From: Pohlia nutans | Taxonomy: Eukaryota; Streptophyta; Bryopsida; Bryales; Mniaceae | Assembly (NCBI GenBank): GCA_022496805.1 | Contig: CM040101.1 | Location: 9,674,501-9,738,500 of the forward strand | Length of the DNA: 64,000 nt | Reading direction: 5' to 3' | In this document: piece by piece, positions 13,175-26,220 of the stretch | How positions within the stretch are numbered: position 1 is the first letter of the stretch | Layout of the letters: each line of letters begins with the position of its first letter | Notes under the pieces: model-generated | What the model was told of the DNA's origin: nothing | Seen by the model: the letters and a program-made list of their open reading frames with translations, nothing else | Database searches by the model: none | Made by a program: the position numbers and the translations under genes

Positions 13175-14460
13175 TTGATGTTAAGGCCACGTACCGCGAA
13201 GGATATCACAAAGATTTCCTCCGGACTTGTTGAGACATACTTCTTAAGCAATTGCGGTATCTCCTCTCGAGGTAGTTTGATTTAATCTCGTATTAAAATG
13301 AAAATGATAAACGTCCTCGATAGCCTCGTTCGGGATAAGTCCCGCCTCCACTCGTCATTTCAGTTCTCCGTCATGAAAAATAAGTCTTCTTTCGTAATAA
13401 TCTTAATTCGTAATTGTAAGTGTGCCACACTTTAAACTTTGACGACTCGTCTTATTGGTAATCCGCGGATAGATTTCTCCTGATTCTTCAAATTCAACTG
13501 CAAAATGGTACAACCCCCATTAAGTCTATTCGTTTATTCATTGAATTTGATGCTTCGTGAGTTTTAGGAATGATATGTTCTTAAAGCTAATGAATTTATT
13601 GGTCTCATCGAAATTACATAAATATCAGTTATAAACAAACTGGCTCTATGCACAATCTTCCATAAACTTCACCTCAAATTCAAAATAAGTTCAAATTAAT
13701 TACACTTAATTATCTGATCAAATGTCGCTCCCTCCTCACATTTCACTATCGCTTGTTGAATTATCGAAAAATGCGAATTTGAATCTCAGAGGAATTTTAA
13801 TATAAGATGTTCTCAAAACTCAAACGAATTTCCAAAATAACAAGGTTTTAACAAAAGACTCATAAAATTAAGAACCTTACAATTCATAATTGCAAGCTCT
13901 TCCCTCCATTCGTTAGCTACGATGGTGAGGTAAGTTTCCTACAAAATCATAAAAATTAGTCTCTCACTTTCGGCAGCCGGACCATTTATGGAAGTAAAAG
14001 ATTCTCTTCTTATATTACATACAAGTTCTTGAATAGGATAAGTGACTGATAACATGATTTGTTTAAAGTTTGTATAAGTTTTATTAAAATTTAAGATGAT
14101 TAATGATCATAGATTTTTAGTATTCCTTTCAAGCGATGAACACTTTTACAATTATAATTTTTTTGTTAATTTTTAAAAATAATGTTAAAATATAAGTCAC
14201 GATGTTTACAAAATGCTAAAATACATTTAATTTGCACAAGGTATGCAAAAGTTTTGAGTTTTTATGTTTTGGGTGATTTTTAAGTCAAAAATTACAAATT
14301 TCAATTTTCTCACTAGACTGCCACCGAATGTAATTTTTTGCAATTTAAATTATTTTAAAAAATAAAACATACCACGCTATTACATCTCTTATATCATTTA
14401 TAAAAATATAAATTTTATTTAAAATGAATGTACAAAATAAAAGCTACAGATGGAATGCGA
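13175..14460 (-). repeat. repeat R-LTR, long copy (possible 5' long terminal repeat)
   Basis: Its last ~460 bp match 7556-8010 in direct orientation, and the whole is present as a diverged inverted copy at 18870-20370. Shared landmarks are AATTCGTAATTGTAA with GTGTGCCACACTTT, CATTCGTTAGCT, TAAGTTTCCTAC and AGTCTCTCACT. Having a full copy beside the retroelement-like block and a partial copy beyond it suggests long terminal repeats plus a solo relative, but no terminal TG/CA or primer-binding site was identified. Confidence 0.5.
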
Positions 14461-15544
14461 GACTAGTACAGGAATGATAGACTTGCGTTAACTTTAAGAT
14501 CAAATTGACTGCCTGAGGACAGTAGGACCTGAAATTTATCAGGAAAAAAGATATTTCCATAATCTTTAAAATTTTCAAATAGAAAGCAAAAATTACAAGC
14601 TTTGATAGTAACGTTAAATTTTCGCACCTCTTCGTTACATGACAGTTGATGCTTCTCTACTCACATTTCCAAATCAAGCAAAAGATGTCACTTTGAAAGC
14701 ACAAAATCACCTAATTTTTTTTCAAAAATATTGGTTACAATAATAGATATGGCTGATCAAATTTTGGACTTTCTACATTCATATACGTTCAACTCCGAAA
14801 CACACATTACCTTTGATTTATACACAATACTTCTGTTTTCCATACAAGTTCGACTCGGAGGGAAAAAGAAGATACTTATTTACTCCCTACATTCCTAAGA
14901 TAGATGGTATTAGCTCATGTGCACATCATATGAGCCCCTAAACACCTATTGGTTCAAGAAAAACTTTCAAAGATAAGTTCCTAATCATCTTTTAAGACTA
15001 ATGAACATTTAAACTTGTTTTACACTTTTATACTTCTATATTCACATTTTTTAATTCTTAATATTCAAATACAATATTAAAAACTTGTATTAGGTATTAA
15101 GCTTCAACCAAAATCAAGTGGTAAAAATTGAAGTACAAGAATAGACTTACTCCATTTGCAAAAACTTGAGGATTCGCTTAACAGTATCTGCGACATAATC
15201 TGCACGTTAAGCCTTTGTCAAAGAATTTATTGACCCTTTTAATTAAAGTTGGTGGTTAACGCTTTCTTCGACTGCTTTAATCATGTAAAAATAATGTTAT
15301 TTGTTTCAGCCCTCAAAACTTCCTTCAAATGTCATGTCTCGAGTGCCTGGTTTAACACCTTTTGTTTGAAATAGAATCACAATTGTTGATTTTATATTTT
15401 TTTTTATTAAGATAATGAGACATAAATATAATCGTTTAGATAATTATGAGATGTTGATCATTTTTATAAGATTTTCAAATAATTTTGTATCAGTAATTTT
15501 TAACATTTGAATTATTAATTAAAAATGATTTTTTATCTTTAAGT
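14461..15544. other. intergenic, no gene seen
   Basis: AT-rich sequence between the retroelement-like repeat and the right inverted arm. No ORF with recognisable content and no RNA gene was found. Confidence 0.45.
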
Positions 15545-15985
15545 TTCGTGATTGCAATGCATTGGTGTGAGCTGCCAAGTCGGCATATGGTGTTCAGAGT
15601 TACAATTTTTATTTTATTTTTTGTAAATATTAGTGTGTTATGTAAACAAATGGAAAAAATAGTAAACAAATGTGGAAAATAATTAGGAAGTGCAAATAAG
15701 GGTATTTAACCTATTTTTATGTTTTTCTCGTAAAATTGTGAAAGTACAGTAAAAAATTAGTTATATTGATACATTTTACTTAAAAAATGCAAAGTTGTGA
15801 AAATTAATAGTTTGATCAGCGACCGAGATAAATTTACTTTAAGTCGTGACTATTTAAACATTAAGTCGTGATTACTTTAAGTCGTGATTATTCGAGATAA
15901 AATTACTTTAAGTCGTGATTATTTGGATCCTATATAGAGGGAATGCTCTCTAGGGTAAAAATGTAACAGAGAATAGGAAGTTGTA
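15545..15985 (-). repeat. right arm of the inverted repeat (partner of 9650-10025)
   Basis: This is the reverse-complement partner of the left arm. Between about 15830 and 15920 the motif TACTTTAAGTCGTGA is repeated three times, an internal expansion absent from the left arm. The sequence just outside it (15985-16090) is notably GC-rich, which marks an abrupt composition change at the outer edge. Confidence 0.65.
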
Positions 15986-16326
15986 GGTCCGCCCCTCGTG
16001 GGTGTGCGTTGGTGCACCCGACCTTCTTCTCTCGGGGACGCGTTCCTGGCCTTCGCTGGTCGGGAAGCGGAGTTGGCGACGTTACTTTGAAAAAATTAGA
16101 GTACTAAATGCAACCCTATGCAAAGCGACATTAAACTTCAACTCCAAGAATATTAATTCAATAAGCAATTACATCGAAACAAGTTATGCATGAAGTCACA
16201 GGAATCCATACCAGCTTTTGCAACGCGCTTCTCCGTGTCGTTCTTTCACTCCACTTTTTTGCCATTTCTTTTTGTTGCTTGCAGTTTTTTTTTTCGACGG
16301 TTAAGTCGGACGTACTTTCGCACGGT

Positions 16327-17512
16327 TCACTGAATTACTCCTCGTAGAAACTGATTTCGGTCTCCTTCACTGGATCCCATATCCACGGGAATCGATGTTG
16401 CTCTACCACAAACAGATGAAGTAAAATTGCCCATCATGTTAGTAATTTCCTCCATGCGAGGAATTTGAATGAGGTGACAGACCCTCCACAGGACAGGGCT
16501 GTTCAGAAGACCTTCCGCTTGATCCAAAAAGTTAATGTGCTTCGGAAACCTCACATCCTTCTTAAACATGACTGACATGTTTTTGTAAAATAATCTTATT
16601 ACAGTAATCAGTTGTTGTTTTTTTTTGCACAACCTCTGACACCTTGACTTATGGTTTATTCTTGCGTTTGCTTCCGCTACAACTTTGCTTTCATAATTGG
16701 GGTAAGAACCCATACGTTGACTCGTGGTCTTATCGGATTTTACACAATGTCACATCAGTGATATAAAAAAATACATAACAGATGTACGCATCCTTACAAT
16801 TTGTATCACTGGAATGAGTACGTAGTTGTCTTTGTTTTGATAATGTCCCTATCCATTCTACAATTCCTTGTCACAGATAATCACGTGTGTTACTGGTAGG
16901 AGCCTCAACAACAGCATTGACTTTCACCATTCCAACATTACTGTCGATTACACATAGCACAACATTCTGATTGTTAGCTACTTTAATTGAAATCTATAGT
17001 GGGATTCATGATGATTACAAATTGTTAGATCCTGTTGAGATGAGTGGAAACTTTGGAAGGCCCTTGTATGTTCAAATACGATGAGAATTTTAAATTGTAT
17101 GGATATTACGGAGATCACACAAAAATCTAGTTTCTCATCATGAATGGTTAATACAACCTTGCGTTTGAAAATCGTACAGAAAATGGAATCTATACTATAC
17201 GTTACTTACTATTTAGTGTTGTCACCTTTTGTGAAAATTAGAACTTGTATTCAATGGTACCTATTAATCTCAACAGTAAGGGACATTATGAAAACAGTAA
17301 GGGACATTAAGCCATGCGAGGAGACTCTTCTGCGATAAATGGGAGATATTCCTACCTCCTCCCGACGAATTCGGCAAATTAAAACAACCTGCAACTTTCT
17401 CCTCTGTGATGTAGACGTGCTTTCCCTTCACAACTCCACTGTAGTCGGCACCACGAAATGACTTCACAAACGCCGCCAAACACCACGATCTAGCAAACCA
17501 GCAAAATCCCAT
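16327..17512 (-). pseudogene. unidentified decayed coding remnants
   Basis: Two - strand frames, 16713-16327 (128 codons) and 17512-17270 (80 codons), stand out from the AT-rich background by moderate GC and mixed amino-acid content. The second has a segment (VKGKHVYITEEKVAGCFNLP) that recalls the conserved part of plant transposon or retroelement gag-like proteins, where a residue-changing 'LP' follows an amphipathic helix. I cannot identify either with confidence. The DNA between them has stops in all frames. They are most likely pieces of one old mobile-element gene read from right to left. Confidence 0.3.
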
Positions 17513-17889
17513 TGAGTGCGTTGGTGGTGATCAACCACAAATAGTGGGCTCGGCTTGAAGTTAACAAGCGGTAACCCTCTCGTCTACGCCATTCCTATGT
17601 GTCTTTATACGATGAAAGAAACTTAGAATTTCAAATCTCACATAAGCAATAATATGAAAACACTCATCAATCTTACGCGATAATCCACAAAATCAATCAT
17701 TTCAAAAAGCTAAGTTGAAATTGCACACTACCGTGAGGATTATTGAATAGCACACTGTGAATTGTTTCTTAGTATTATAACGTTGTCATAACTCAATGAA
17801 TAATAACACGTTAAAAAAATTTGTAAATGAAAAGAAAAGGAAAAAATCCATGTTACATAAACACAAGTAAAAAACATCAACATCATCAT

Positions 17890-18170
17890 GATAGATTCCT
17901 TTTCTAGCCCCTAAGTGTAAACTAGGGAGTTAGTAGCGAAGGAATTCGTCCTCCACAAAATCAACGCCCACGCAACGAGTCCTAAAACCCACAAAAAAAC
18001 TTACAAAATGCCAACCACAATGTATGAGCTAAATAAATAAATAAATGTTATATCAACACGATAAATTCCTATGTCGCCCTTAAGTGTAAACGAGAGAGTT
18101 AACGGCGATGGAACTCGTCTCTCACAGAAGCAACTCGTACACAACGAGTCCTAAAACCCACATAAAAACC
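17890..18170. repeat. two-copy tandem duplication, ~171-bp period
   Basis: 17890-17998 and 18061-18170 share CTAAGTGTAAAC, GAGTTA, ACTCGTC-like segments and a perfect AACGAGTCCTAAAACCCACA. Both are followed by short A-rich sequence. No coding sense is visible. Confidence 0.65.
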
Positions 18171-18500
18171 AACAACTAGTGGCAACACAGGGCAATAATC
18201 AAATAGTCATAGTAATCAACCACTAGTTGCTGGCCAAAGTTGTCATTCAACATTAATCTTTGTAACCTCCAATTTATGTTTTTGCAATAGTCACGGCAAT
18301 AATCATAGTAACTAGTAACAAGTGGTTTAAAGTTATAATCAAAGCGGTTTTAGGGTCGTAATCAACAGTTACTTGCTGGTCAATAATCAAAGAAATAGTC
18401 ATACTTGTAACCGACAACTAGTTCTGAATCAATGAGCCCAGCAATAGTTGTAGTAACCAGTAACTCTTGTCATCAAATCAATTATAATCGTTGTAATCAG
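18170..18500. repeat. degenerate AGTAACCAGTAAC-type repeat cluster
   Basis: Variants of TAGTAACCAGTAAC, AACCACTAGTTG and CAATAATCA-AATAGTCAT recur irregularly through this stretch on both strands. A related, more regular array is at 31364-31500. Confidence 0.45.
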
Positions 18501-18869
18501 CAACTAATTGATTGTAAATGTCTCATACGACACTCTTCCGAATGGGAGATTCCCCACTTAAACACCACATTTCACATAGACCTGTTCTGGCATCACATAG
18601 GCTTGTACAAACCCAAAGCCTTGCAAATCTCATCCTATAATATTACCACCAGGAAACCTACTATTTCACAAAATAAGTTGAACTTCAACCAACTACCAGC
18701 ATGTGAGTATTTTTTCTTTTGAAAGACTTTTGTCATTATTATACAATCACGTTATTATACACGTTACAATTATAAGGTTCAAATTCATCATTGTTGAATG
18801 TATGCAATGGTACTTTCACAGTATTAATCCTTAAACGTTCTCATTTCCTCAAAGATACTATCCGTAACT

Positions 18870-20370
18870 ACTATTCCGTACATACATTTTAAGTACATTT
18901 TATAATTTCATAAATTGAATATGAGATGCAAAAGCGTGGTATAGTTTATTTTTCAAAATAATTTAAATTGAAAAAAATCATTTCCGCGGTTCGGAAATAA
19001 AATTGAAAATTGTAGTTTTTGAATTTAAAATCACTCAAAACCTAAAAATTCATTATTTTTGCAAACCTTGTTCAAATTAGATTTATTTTAACATTTTGGA
19101 AACATCATGAACTATATTTTAACATGATCGAAAAAAAATTAACAAAAAATTATTATAGTAAAAGTGTTCATTGTTTGGAAAGACTACTAAAAATTAGAAT
19201 GGGTAATTAACTTAATATTTGAACAAACTTATACAAATTCCAAAAAAATTATATAATTAATCATTTGTTCCACTCATGAACTCATATGTGAAATAAGAGG
19301 ATAATCTTCTACTCACATAATTGGTGCGTCTGCCGTGAGTGAGAGACTAATTTTCACGGTATTGTAGGAAACTTACCTTACCATCAAAGCTAACGAATGG
19401 GAAAGAACTTGAAGTAAGAAATTGTAAAGTTCTTAATTTTTAGGATCTTTTGCTAGGAGCGTAGTATCTTAATATTTCATATGACTTCTGGGAGAATCTT
19501 GTTATAAGAATTCTCCGAAAGTCAAATTCTCATTTTCTGATAATTAGACAAGCGATCGTGGAAGGTGAGGAGTGAGTGACATTTGGTGAAATCATCAAAT
19601 GCCTCACCTTTTATTCCACTTTAATTTGTGCTTATTTCCAATTTGAGGTGAAGTTTACGAGGATTGTGCTTATAGTCGGTTTGCATATAACCGATATCTA
19701 CATTATTTCGATGAGGCGGAGAGGTTTATTAGTTTTAAGAGCATATCTTACTAAAACACACAGGGCATCAAATTCAATGCGTAAGCGAGTGGACACGATG
19801 AGGTTGTAACGTTTTGCAGATAAACTTGAAGATCTGACAGAAATTTATTTGAGAATTTATCAATATCACGAGTCATTGTAATTCAAAGTGTGGCACAGTT
19901 ACAATTACGAATCGAGGCTATCTTTGAAAGTTTGTCAATGTATTTCTACACGAAACTTCCAAGCGCACCTCGACGTCGCGGAGCACTTTAAGTTCATCGA
20001 AAAGTAATCACGAGCTTGTCACTTTTGCAAAGAGGAAACAGATCAGATTGTGAGAAGGTACGTCAACGGCAGCTATTTTCATCTCCATCGACCAAGATTT
20101 CATCTAGCGTTCTATCCTCATTACAAAAAAGGAGAGAATGATTCGTACGACGCAAATAGACTTACCTTCTGTGACGGTGAAGGTAAACGACGCGTGGAGG
20201 CCGGATTTACTCCAAACTACGTTTCAAGTCTTATACGGGATCGACTCTCATTTTCACGCTGATTCGAGACCGGATCATACAACCTCGAGTGGAGGTACCG
20301 TAAGTATCTGAGAAGTATGTTCCGACAAGCCCGGAAGGAATTTTTGTAATACCCTCCCCGGTATGAGGCT
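18870..20370 (+). repeat. inverted, diverged copy of the 13.2-14.5 kb repeat
   Basis: Its reverse complement follows 13175-14460 in order: a CCTTCCGGGCTTGT-like segment, CCTCCACxCGTC, the AATTACAATTACGAAT region, GTGTGGCACAGT, CATTCGTTAGCT-like sequence and the CTAAAATxTATTTAATTTG block. By eye it is clearly but loosely related. It may be a solo long terminal repeat or an independent insertion of the same family. Confidence 0.5.
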
Positions 20371-23344
20371 TCAATTTCGAAGATCTTGATCGCTGTTAAA
20401 CCCTATTCAAACTAGTGGTGTCTCAGGAAAGGAGGAGGAAGAAAACAATCATGAATTACTGTCGGGCGAAAAATCCTCGGAGATCTGCCCGCATTCGAGC
20501 TCACAGCTCAAAGATGTATTAGTAAAAGTGTTAGTATAAATTGGTGTGATCAATTGGCAGTTTGGTGAGGAATGGCCTGTAAGCCAAAAAAAAAAAAACC
20601 CGATGATGCTCTCGAGGGGTTTACCTATCCAAGTACCCACATGCCAAACAACGTAAAACAAATGCCTTTGAATTTGCCAAATTTTGCGGGTTCTCGAAAT
20701 GAAGACGCTACGGTGCACAGAAAGAAATACGAGGAGCACTTAACTTGCACTTATTTATAACCTGCACTTTTGTCTAATTATATTGAGACTTAGATTATTG
20801 TAAATGATCTGCAATTAATTCTTCATCTCTTTTTCCGTTTGAAAATTATAAGCCATTACTTTAAATCTTCAATACAAAGGATTTATTCTAATAGCGTTTT
20901 AACGATGCAGGAAATTTAAACATAAAACATTCATTTTTTATAAATCTATCTTATTAATCTTTTTTTTTAAAACTTTACATGCCACAAGTTATAGTCTTGT
21001 GATATCACAAGTTTCGGTCTTGTGAGTTTACAAATTTTAATTTTGTAATTTGACAACTTTTACTTTTATCATATTGTTATCAAAGGGTGTCCCTTCATTC
21101 ACAACGAGGTATAAATGGAATGTTAAATAATAACTATCATTGTTAATTTCTATTTGAGTGTTTTGATTGAATATTTAAGAACAAATTTATGATACAATCA
21201 ATTTTAACTTATTAAGCAATATACACTTTAGTGTGTGTTTATGCTTGTTTCAAAAAATTTACTATGTCAAAGTACCAACATTAAGGTTTTTATAACGCAA
21301 AAAATTATTCAATTTGGTTACTGTATGCTACAATTATGTTGATTTTAAATTTGAGATTTTTTGAGTGAAAATCAACAATTCAAATTTTATCCTTAAAGTT
21401 TAATAACTAATTTTTTACTTATTAAAATCAATCGAAAGAAATTTTATGCAATTTTCGTAATTTTTGTATGTCATTTGTGAAAATATAAACAAATCTTAAC
21501 GTCGTATATATTAGAAGATAAATACAAATGAAGTTCATTTAGAATAAAATTCATTTTTTGTAAGTAATTAGATAAGAAATGAAATGAATAAAGTATACAT
21601 GTATGAATACTCACTATTATATTTAATGATCATACTCCTTTTTACACAATTTAAAAAATATATCTCTTAATTTAATTAGTGAATACCCACATTTTTTTTT
21701 TCTTCTAATTATTTTTTAAAACAATCATAATATTCATAAAAATTTGTTGTTTAAAAAAAATGTTAACAAGGGAGATTAATGGGAGAATGAAAAAAATAAT
21801 TAAACATTTTAAACACTTTACGTTCACATAGCTCAGACAATTAACTCACAATACTTTCAAATATCAATTTCTCACTTTGCTTTACTGAATAATACTTATC
21901 GCTTAAATAATTCACACATCTACATGCTTCAATCACTCTTCAAGAGATGTTTTCATACAAACATAAAGCTAGTATAAAGATGATGTTAATACAATTAAAT
22001 AAAATTATAATAAAGGAGGAAATTAATATGATCTTAATTTCATACTTACAATTAAAGAAATTAGTGGTCAAAGAGAGATTTCTCTTACTTGAGTCGTTGT
22101 ACAACTATTTTGAAGTGTAAGAATTTTCTCAACTTAAACACCATATCCTCTCTAAATTGTTTGTCACAACAAAGCACATAAACAAAACGTCAAAAAACAC
22201 CACAAGATATCCAGAGGTTGATGTATTGAAAAGTCTAAATACCAAAGTAGAGGAAGTAAAATGTACAAGACTCAATTTAACCACCAATTTAGAAATGACA
22301 ATATTGATGACTTTGAAGAAAAAATGTATCTCTTTGAATACTAAAAAAAATGCGGTCAAAATACAGCCCACGGCCAAGATCCTCCGACTAATCACGTTAA
22401 AAAGATACAGACTTTAAAAATCACCAATTCTTAAACACGCAACTAGCTCATTTTAGAATATTCCTCTAGAACAACACACATCCAAGTAAACTGGACTTGT
22501 GAACCTGGAGGCGACATTTAAATTAATTTAGCACACAAGAAAAAATGGAACGATAAGACATAACATTTGCTTCTGGGTTTGTTAATCAATCACAACGAAC
22601 AACTAAACGTTGCCCATAAACAAGTTATCATGCCCACACTCAAGGCCCCCTGATCCTGGTTGAATCCCACAAGTGCCTAAAAGACCAACAATTGATATTT
22701 ACTAATTAAAAATAAATAAAAATTCTAAGCGCTGATTGTGGACTCGGTGACTCACACATATACACATAAACGACCAAAAAATAATTAGAACTTTGGGTTA
22801 GAATGCTTCAAATTCCAAATTCCTGAAAATTTTCATTGAATTACAAAATTGTGTATTAAGAGGACGTTTTATTCAAATTTTAACATTATTAACAAATTTA
22901 TGTTGATGTTCTAAATGTGAAATGTTCTTTTGTATATACCAAAGTTGCCATAAAGGTACGGTAGTTAGAATGATGATTTTTTTAACTATCTAATCTAAAA
23001 TAAATTCAACAGTTGCATATTGTCAATATTTTCAAAGTTCAATTTGAGGATGAAGGCTTGAAGCTAAAAATATTGTCATGATTTAAATAAAAATTGTTTT
23101 TTAAACTACAATCAATAATTGCTTTTCCCATAAAAAAATAATATTTTATTTTTACAATGGGTGTCTTTTATAAAAAATTATACCATACCAAAAAAATACA
23201 ACATACTTTACATCTTTTTGCATCGACTTAAATTATTAAAATTAAAAAACAAATCAACAACGAATGACTTTTTTTCTGGGATAAAATTTGATTGTGACAT
23301 GATTTCTATGATTATTGTATTACTAACCTTTAAATGCCCACATC
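20371..23344. other. intergenic, no gene supported
   Basis: AT-rich sequence with no recognisable coding or RNA feature. The overlapping frames on opposite strands at 22129-22417 and the 60-90 codon frames near 20.5 kb have no motifs and appear fortuitous. Confidence 0.45.
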
Positions 23345-23911
23345 TCTCTACAAATTTGAAGAATTGCAAAGATGCATTATAAAATGCAACTAAAAGGGAT
23401 CTTTTGAACTTGATGTATGAATAAAAGTTGTACATTATGAATTTTAGATTCAATCCATATGGGTTAAATCTATGATTGCTATCACCAATATTTTGTATAA
23501 AATTTGAAACTTAAAATTCAAAATTCCTTTGTAATTAGATTACGAATAAGATATTGATAACACGTGGATGAATTTGTTGTGATGGACATAGTAATAGGTT
23601 GAAATGTAATACTCTAAGTGTAGTGATGTTTGAAGATTTTTTTATTGCTTAATTTTATGAGTTGACTTTTTCAAGAGCACTTTTGAACTAAGATCTTGGA
23701 TTTTTTTTGGTGAATCACTATGACATGAAATGAAGCATGACGTTTTCACAAATCATCCATTTTCTAATAGATTCACACATGCATGAAACTAACTTCTCAT
23801 CAAATGTGTAGTATAAAATCCACACTACACAAAGTGCATGATGGATGAAAAAACGGAGTTTGATTCAATACTGTACATCATCCAAAATAGCGATGCTTGG
23901 GCAGTTAGGGG
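23345..23911 (-). mobile_element. TTAA-ended element, family B (right end defined)
   Basis: The right end reads GCAGTTAGGGG immediately before TTAA (23912-23915). The body closely matches 42910-43440 (GCAAAGATGCATTATAAAATG, then TGTATGAATAAAAGTTGTA, then GTGCATGATGGATGA), and more loosely 31898-32250. The left boundary is not clear here. No coding capacity. Confidence 0.6.
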
Positions 23912-24321
23912 TTAACTAGAGCTAATAAGTTATTATTTATTTCAAAGTTAATTTTTAAAATAACGACATTAATGTTCTTTGTAGAAAGTTAACATGGATC
24001 AAAATGACTCCTTCAAATTTTTTATTACATGCTTAGGGCTTGTTTCCGTGTGGAATGCAACCCTACATAAATGAAAACAACTCCATGTCCACCCTATCTA
24101 TACATAATTTCTTCAAGTAGAAATAGTAACTACACCTTTCTACTAATGATATGTGTGTGCAAATCAAATTTACAAAAGAACATTTCACATTTGTGTGCAA
24201 AAGTAGTGCAAAACTAATGTACTTTACGTTTTTTACTTGATGTTAAAAATTTGACTTATATTATATTTATCACACTCAATAGGTACATGATTTGCAATAA
24301 ATTATTAAAAAAATAAAAAAT

Positions 24322-24452
<131 letters not shown>

Positions 24453-24613
24453 CTATGAACATTGTTTGTGAATTCAAAAGAATTAAACCTAATTCACAAT
24501 CAAGTAAAAAATGTAAGGTACATCAGCAACATGATTGATCTAACATTTGCAAATGAAAGTCTCCATGAAGACAAGACGAGTGAAAAAAGACTTGAGCCTT
24601 AAAGAAAACTTAA

Positions 24614-25110
24614 CCCTAAATGAAAGAGGGGTAAGGGCAAAACCTAAATGTATTATAAAATGTTACTTCTGCAACTTTGATGAAGTTTGATCCAAAAGAG
24701 AAAATGAGAAGCATAATATTTAGTAATTATCCGTACAATCAAAATTTCAAAAAAGTTTTAGATAATCATTTAATGAATTTAGAAGCATTTACCATTTAAC
24801 ATTCATCAAAATTACTAATTTTATTTTTAAAATTTGAAATTTGGTATGATTGGTTAAAACTAGACATTCTATTCTAAAATTTTAAAAAGAAACTTTTTCA
24901 AAGGAGAAAACATCATTGAGGTCTTTGTCTTTAAAAAATTCTCCTTGGTGGAGTTTAACTAGGATTGATTTGATACAAAATCGGGTGGGAAAGTAGACTT
25001 GATTTCCTGTTTGAGTTCTTTTTAAAAAATTTATAAACACATTTAGTTCATCCTGGGCAATCCGTAAAAAAAGATAGCAATTATAAAATGGTGGTTCGGT
25101 CACTTAGGGG
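24614..25110 (+). mobile_element. TTAA-ended element, family C
   Basis: It is flanked by TTAA at 24610-24613 and 25111-25114. The left end reads CCCTAAATG and the right end CACTTAGGGG, an imperfect inverted terminal pair. The interior is shared with 40620-41051 (AATTATCCGTxCA, GAATTTAGAAGCATT, TGGTATGATTGGTTAAAAC) and, inverted, with 41215-41738. Non-coding. Confidence 0.65.
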
Positions 25111-25632
25111 TTAAATGAAGATAAACAATATAAATACAAAAAGCATTCAATGGCTCACTCAGTATGTACTAGTGAAAAACCTATATATAATCTTTTAAAT
25201 ATATATTAGTTGACCAATTTGAACCACAATGTAATTACTCTGCCCAATAGGCAATGATAATCTAGTCATCTAGAGCAATGTAGTAGGGTTTCCTTTTCAA
25301 TGAGCATATATGCAGAATATACTACATAGATCCACCTTTTAATCAATCAAATAGTGACATATGCTTACAATTCTATACTTTAAAAAGTTGTGGTTCCTTC
25401 TTGTTCTAGAATGCTATGGTCCAACTTCAATTATTTAAGATATTTGTAGAATTTTCAAATTTAGAATTAAACTTTTTCCTTATAAAAACACAATGTTGGT
25501 TAAAAATGTACACCTCACCGTCCCACGGGTTTGCACCCTGAAAGTGAATAATTCCCCCTCATTCAACTCACAATGGTTCTGAAGTGGCTATAGACATCTA
25601 ACTTTTCATTCCAACACTCAACACCATCAATA

Positions 25633-25712
25633 CTCCCTCTGTCCTACTAAAAGACCATGAAAACTACTATGTCGTAAAGTAGTTTTTATGGTCTTTTAGT
25701 GGGACTAAGGGA
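25633..25712. mobile_element. 80-bp near-perfect palindromic MITE, Stowaway-like
   Basis: It begins CTCCCTCTGTCCTACT and ends AGTGGGACTAAGGGA, with arms of about 35 bp (AAAAGACCATGAAAACTAC pairing with GTAGTTTTTATGGTCTTTT) and TA next to the ends. The CTCCCTC start and TA target are the known signature of Stowaway (Tc1/mariner-type) MITEs. Confidence 0.75.
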
Positions 25713-26097
25713 TTAGTTTACAATCACACATAACTTTCAAGCAATTAACACTTTGTTTAAAAGCTAGAATTTAATTAGCACTAGCCACAACTTAATTTAT
25801 ACATAGGTGCTAATTGACCTATGACCTATAACTAAATTTTAAACAAATGATAGAAAAAAAAAGCAAGTATAATATGCACCTGTAGAAAGAATATAACTTG
25901 CATTAATTAATTCTTCAAGTAATCAAATATTATTAAAGTTAACAAAAAAATTAACAATGCAAAAAATAAACAATGCAAAAAACAATAAATTATTATTATA
26001 AAATCAAAAAAAAATATTGAATTTTTTTCAAATTCAAGTATGTGATTGTAGGGAGAAACAATATACTATGATATCAGCTGGCAACAGTGTATCAGCC

Positions 26098-26220
26098 GAG
26101 ACATGGTATCAATTTTGGACATGGCATCAATTTTGGACAATGTATTAGTTTTGGATAGAATATCACTTCTGAACATACTATCAATTCTGAACATAGTATC
26201 AATCCAAAATATGGTATTCT
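26098..26220. repeat. short tandem array, ~20-bp unit
   Basis: The unit GACATGGTATCAATTTTG and variants (GACATGGCATCAATTTTG, GAACATAGTATCAATCC) recur about six times. It produces a repetitive Ser-Lys-Ile-Asp pattern on the - strand, which is not evidence of a gene. Confidence 0.7.
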
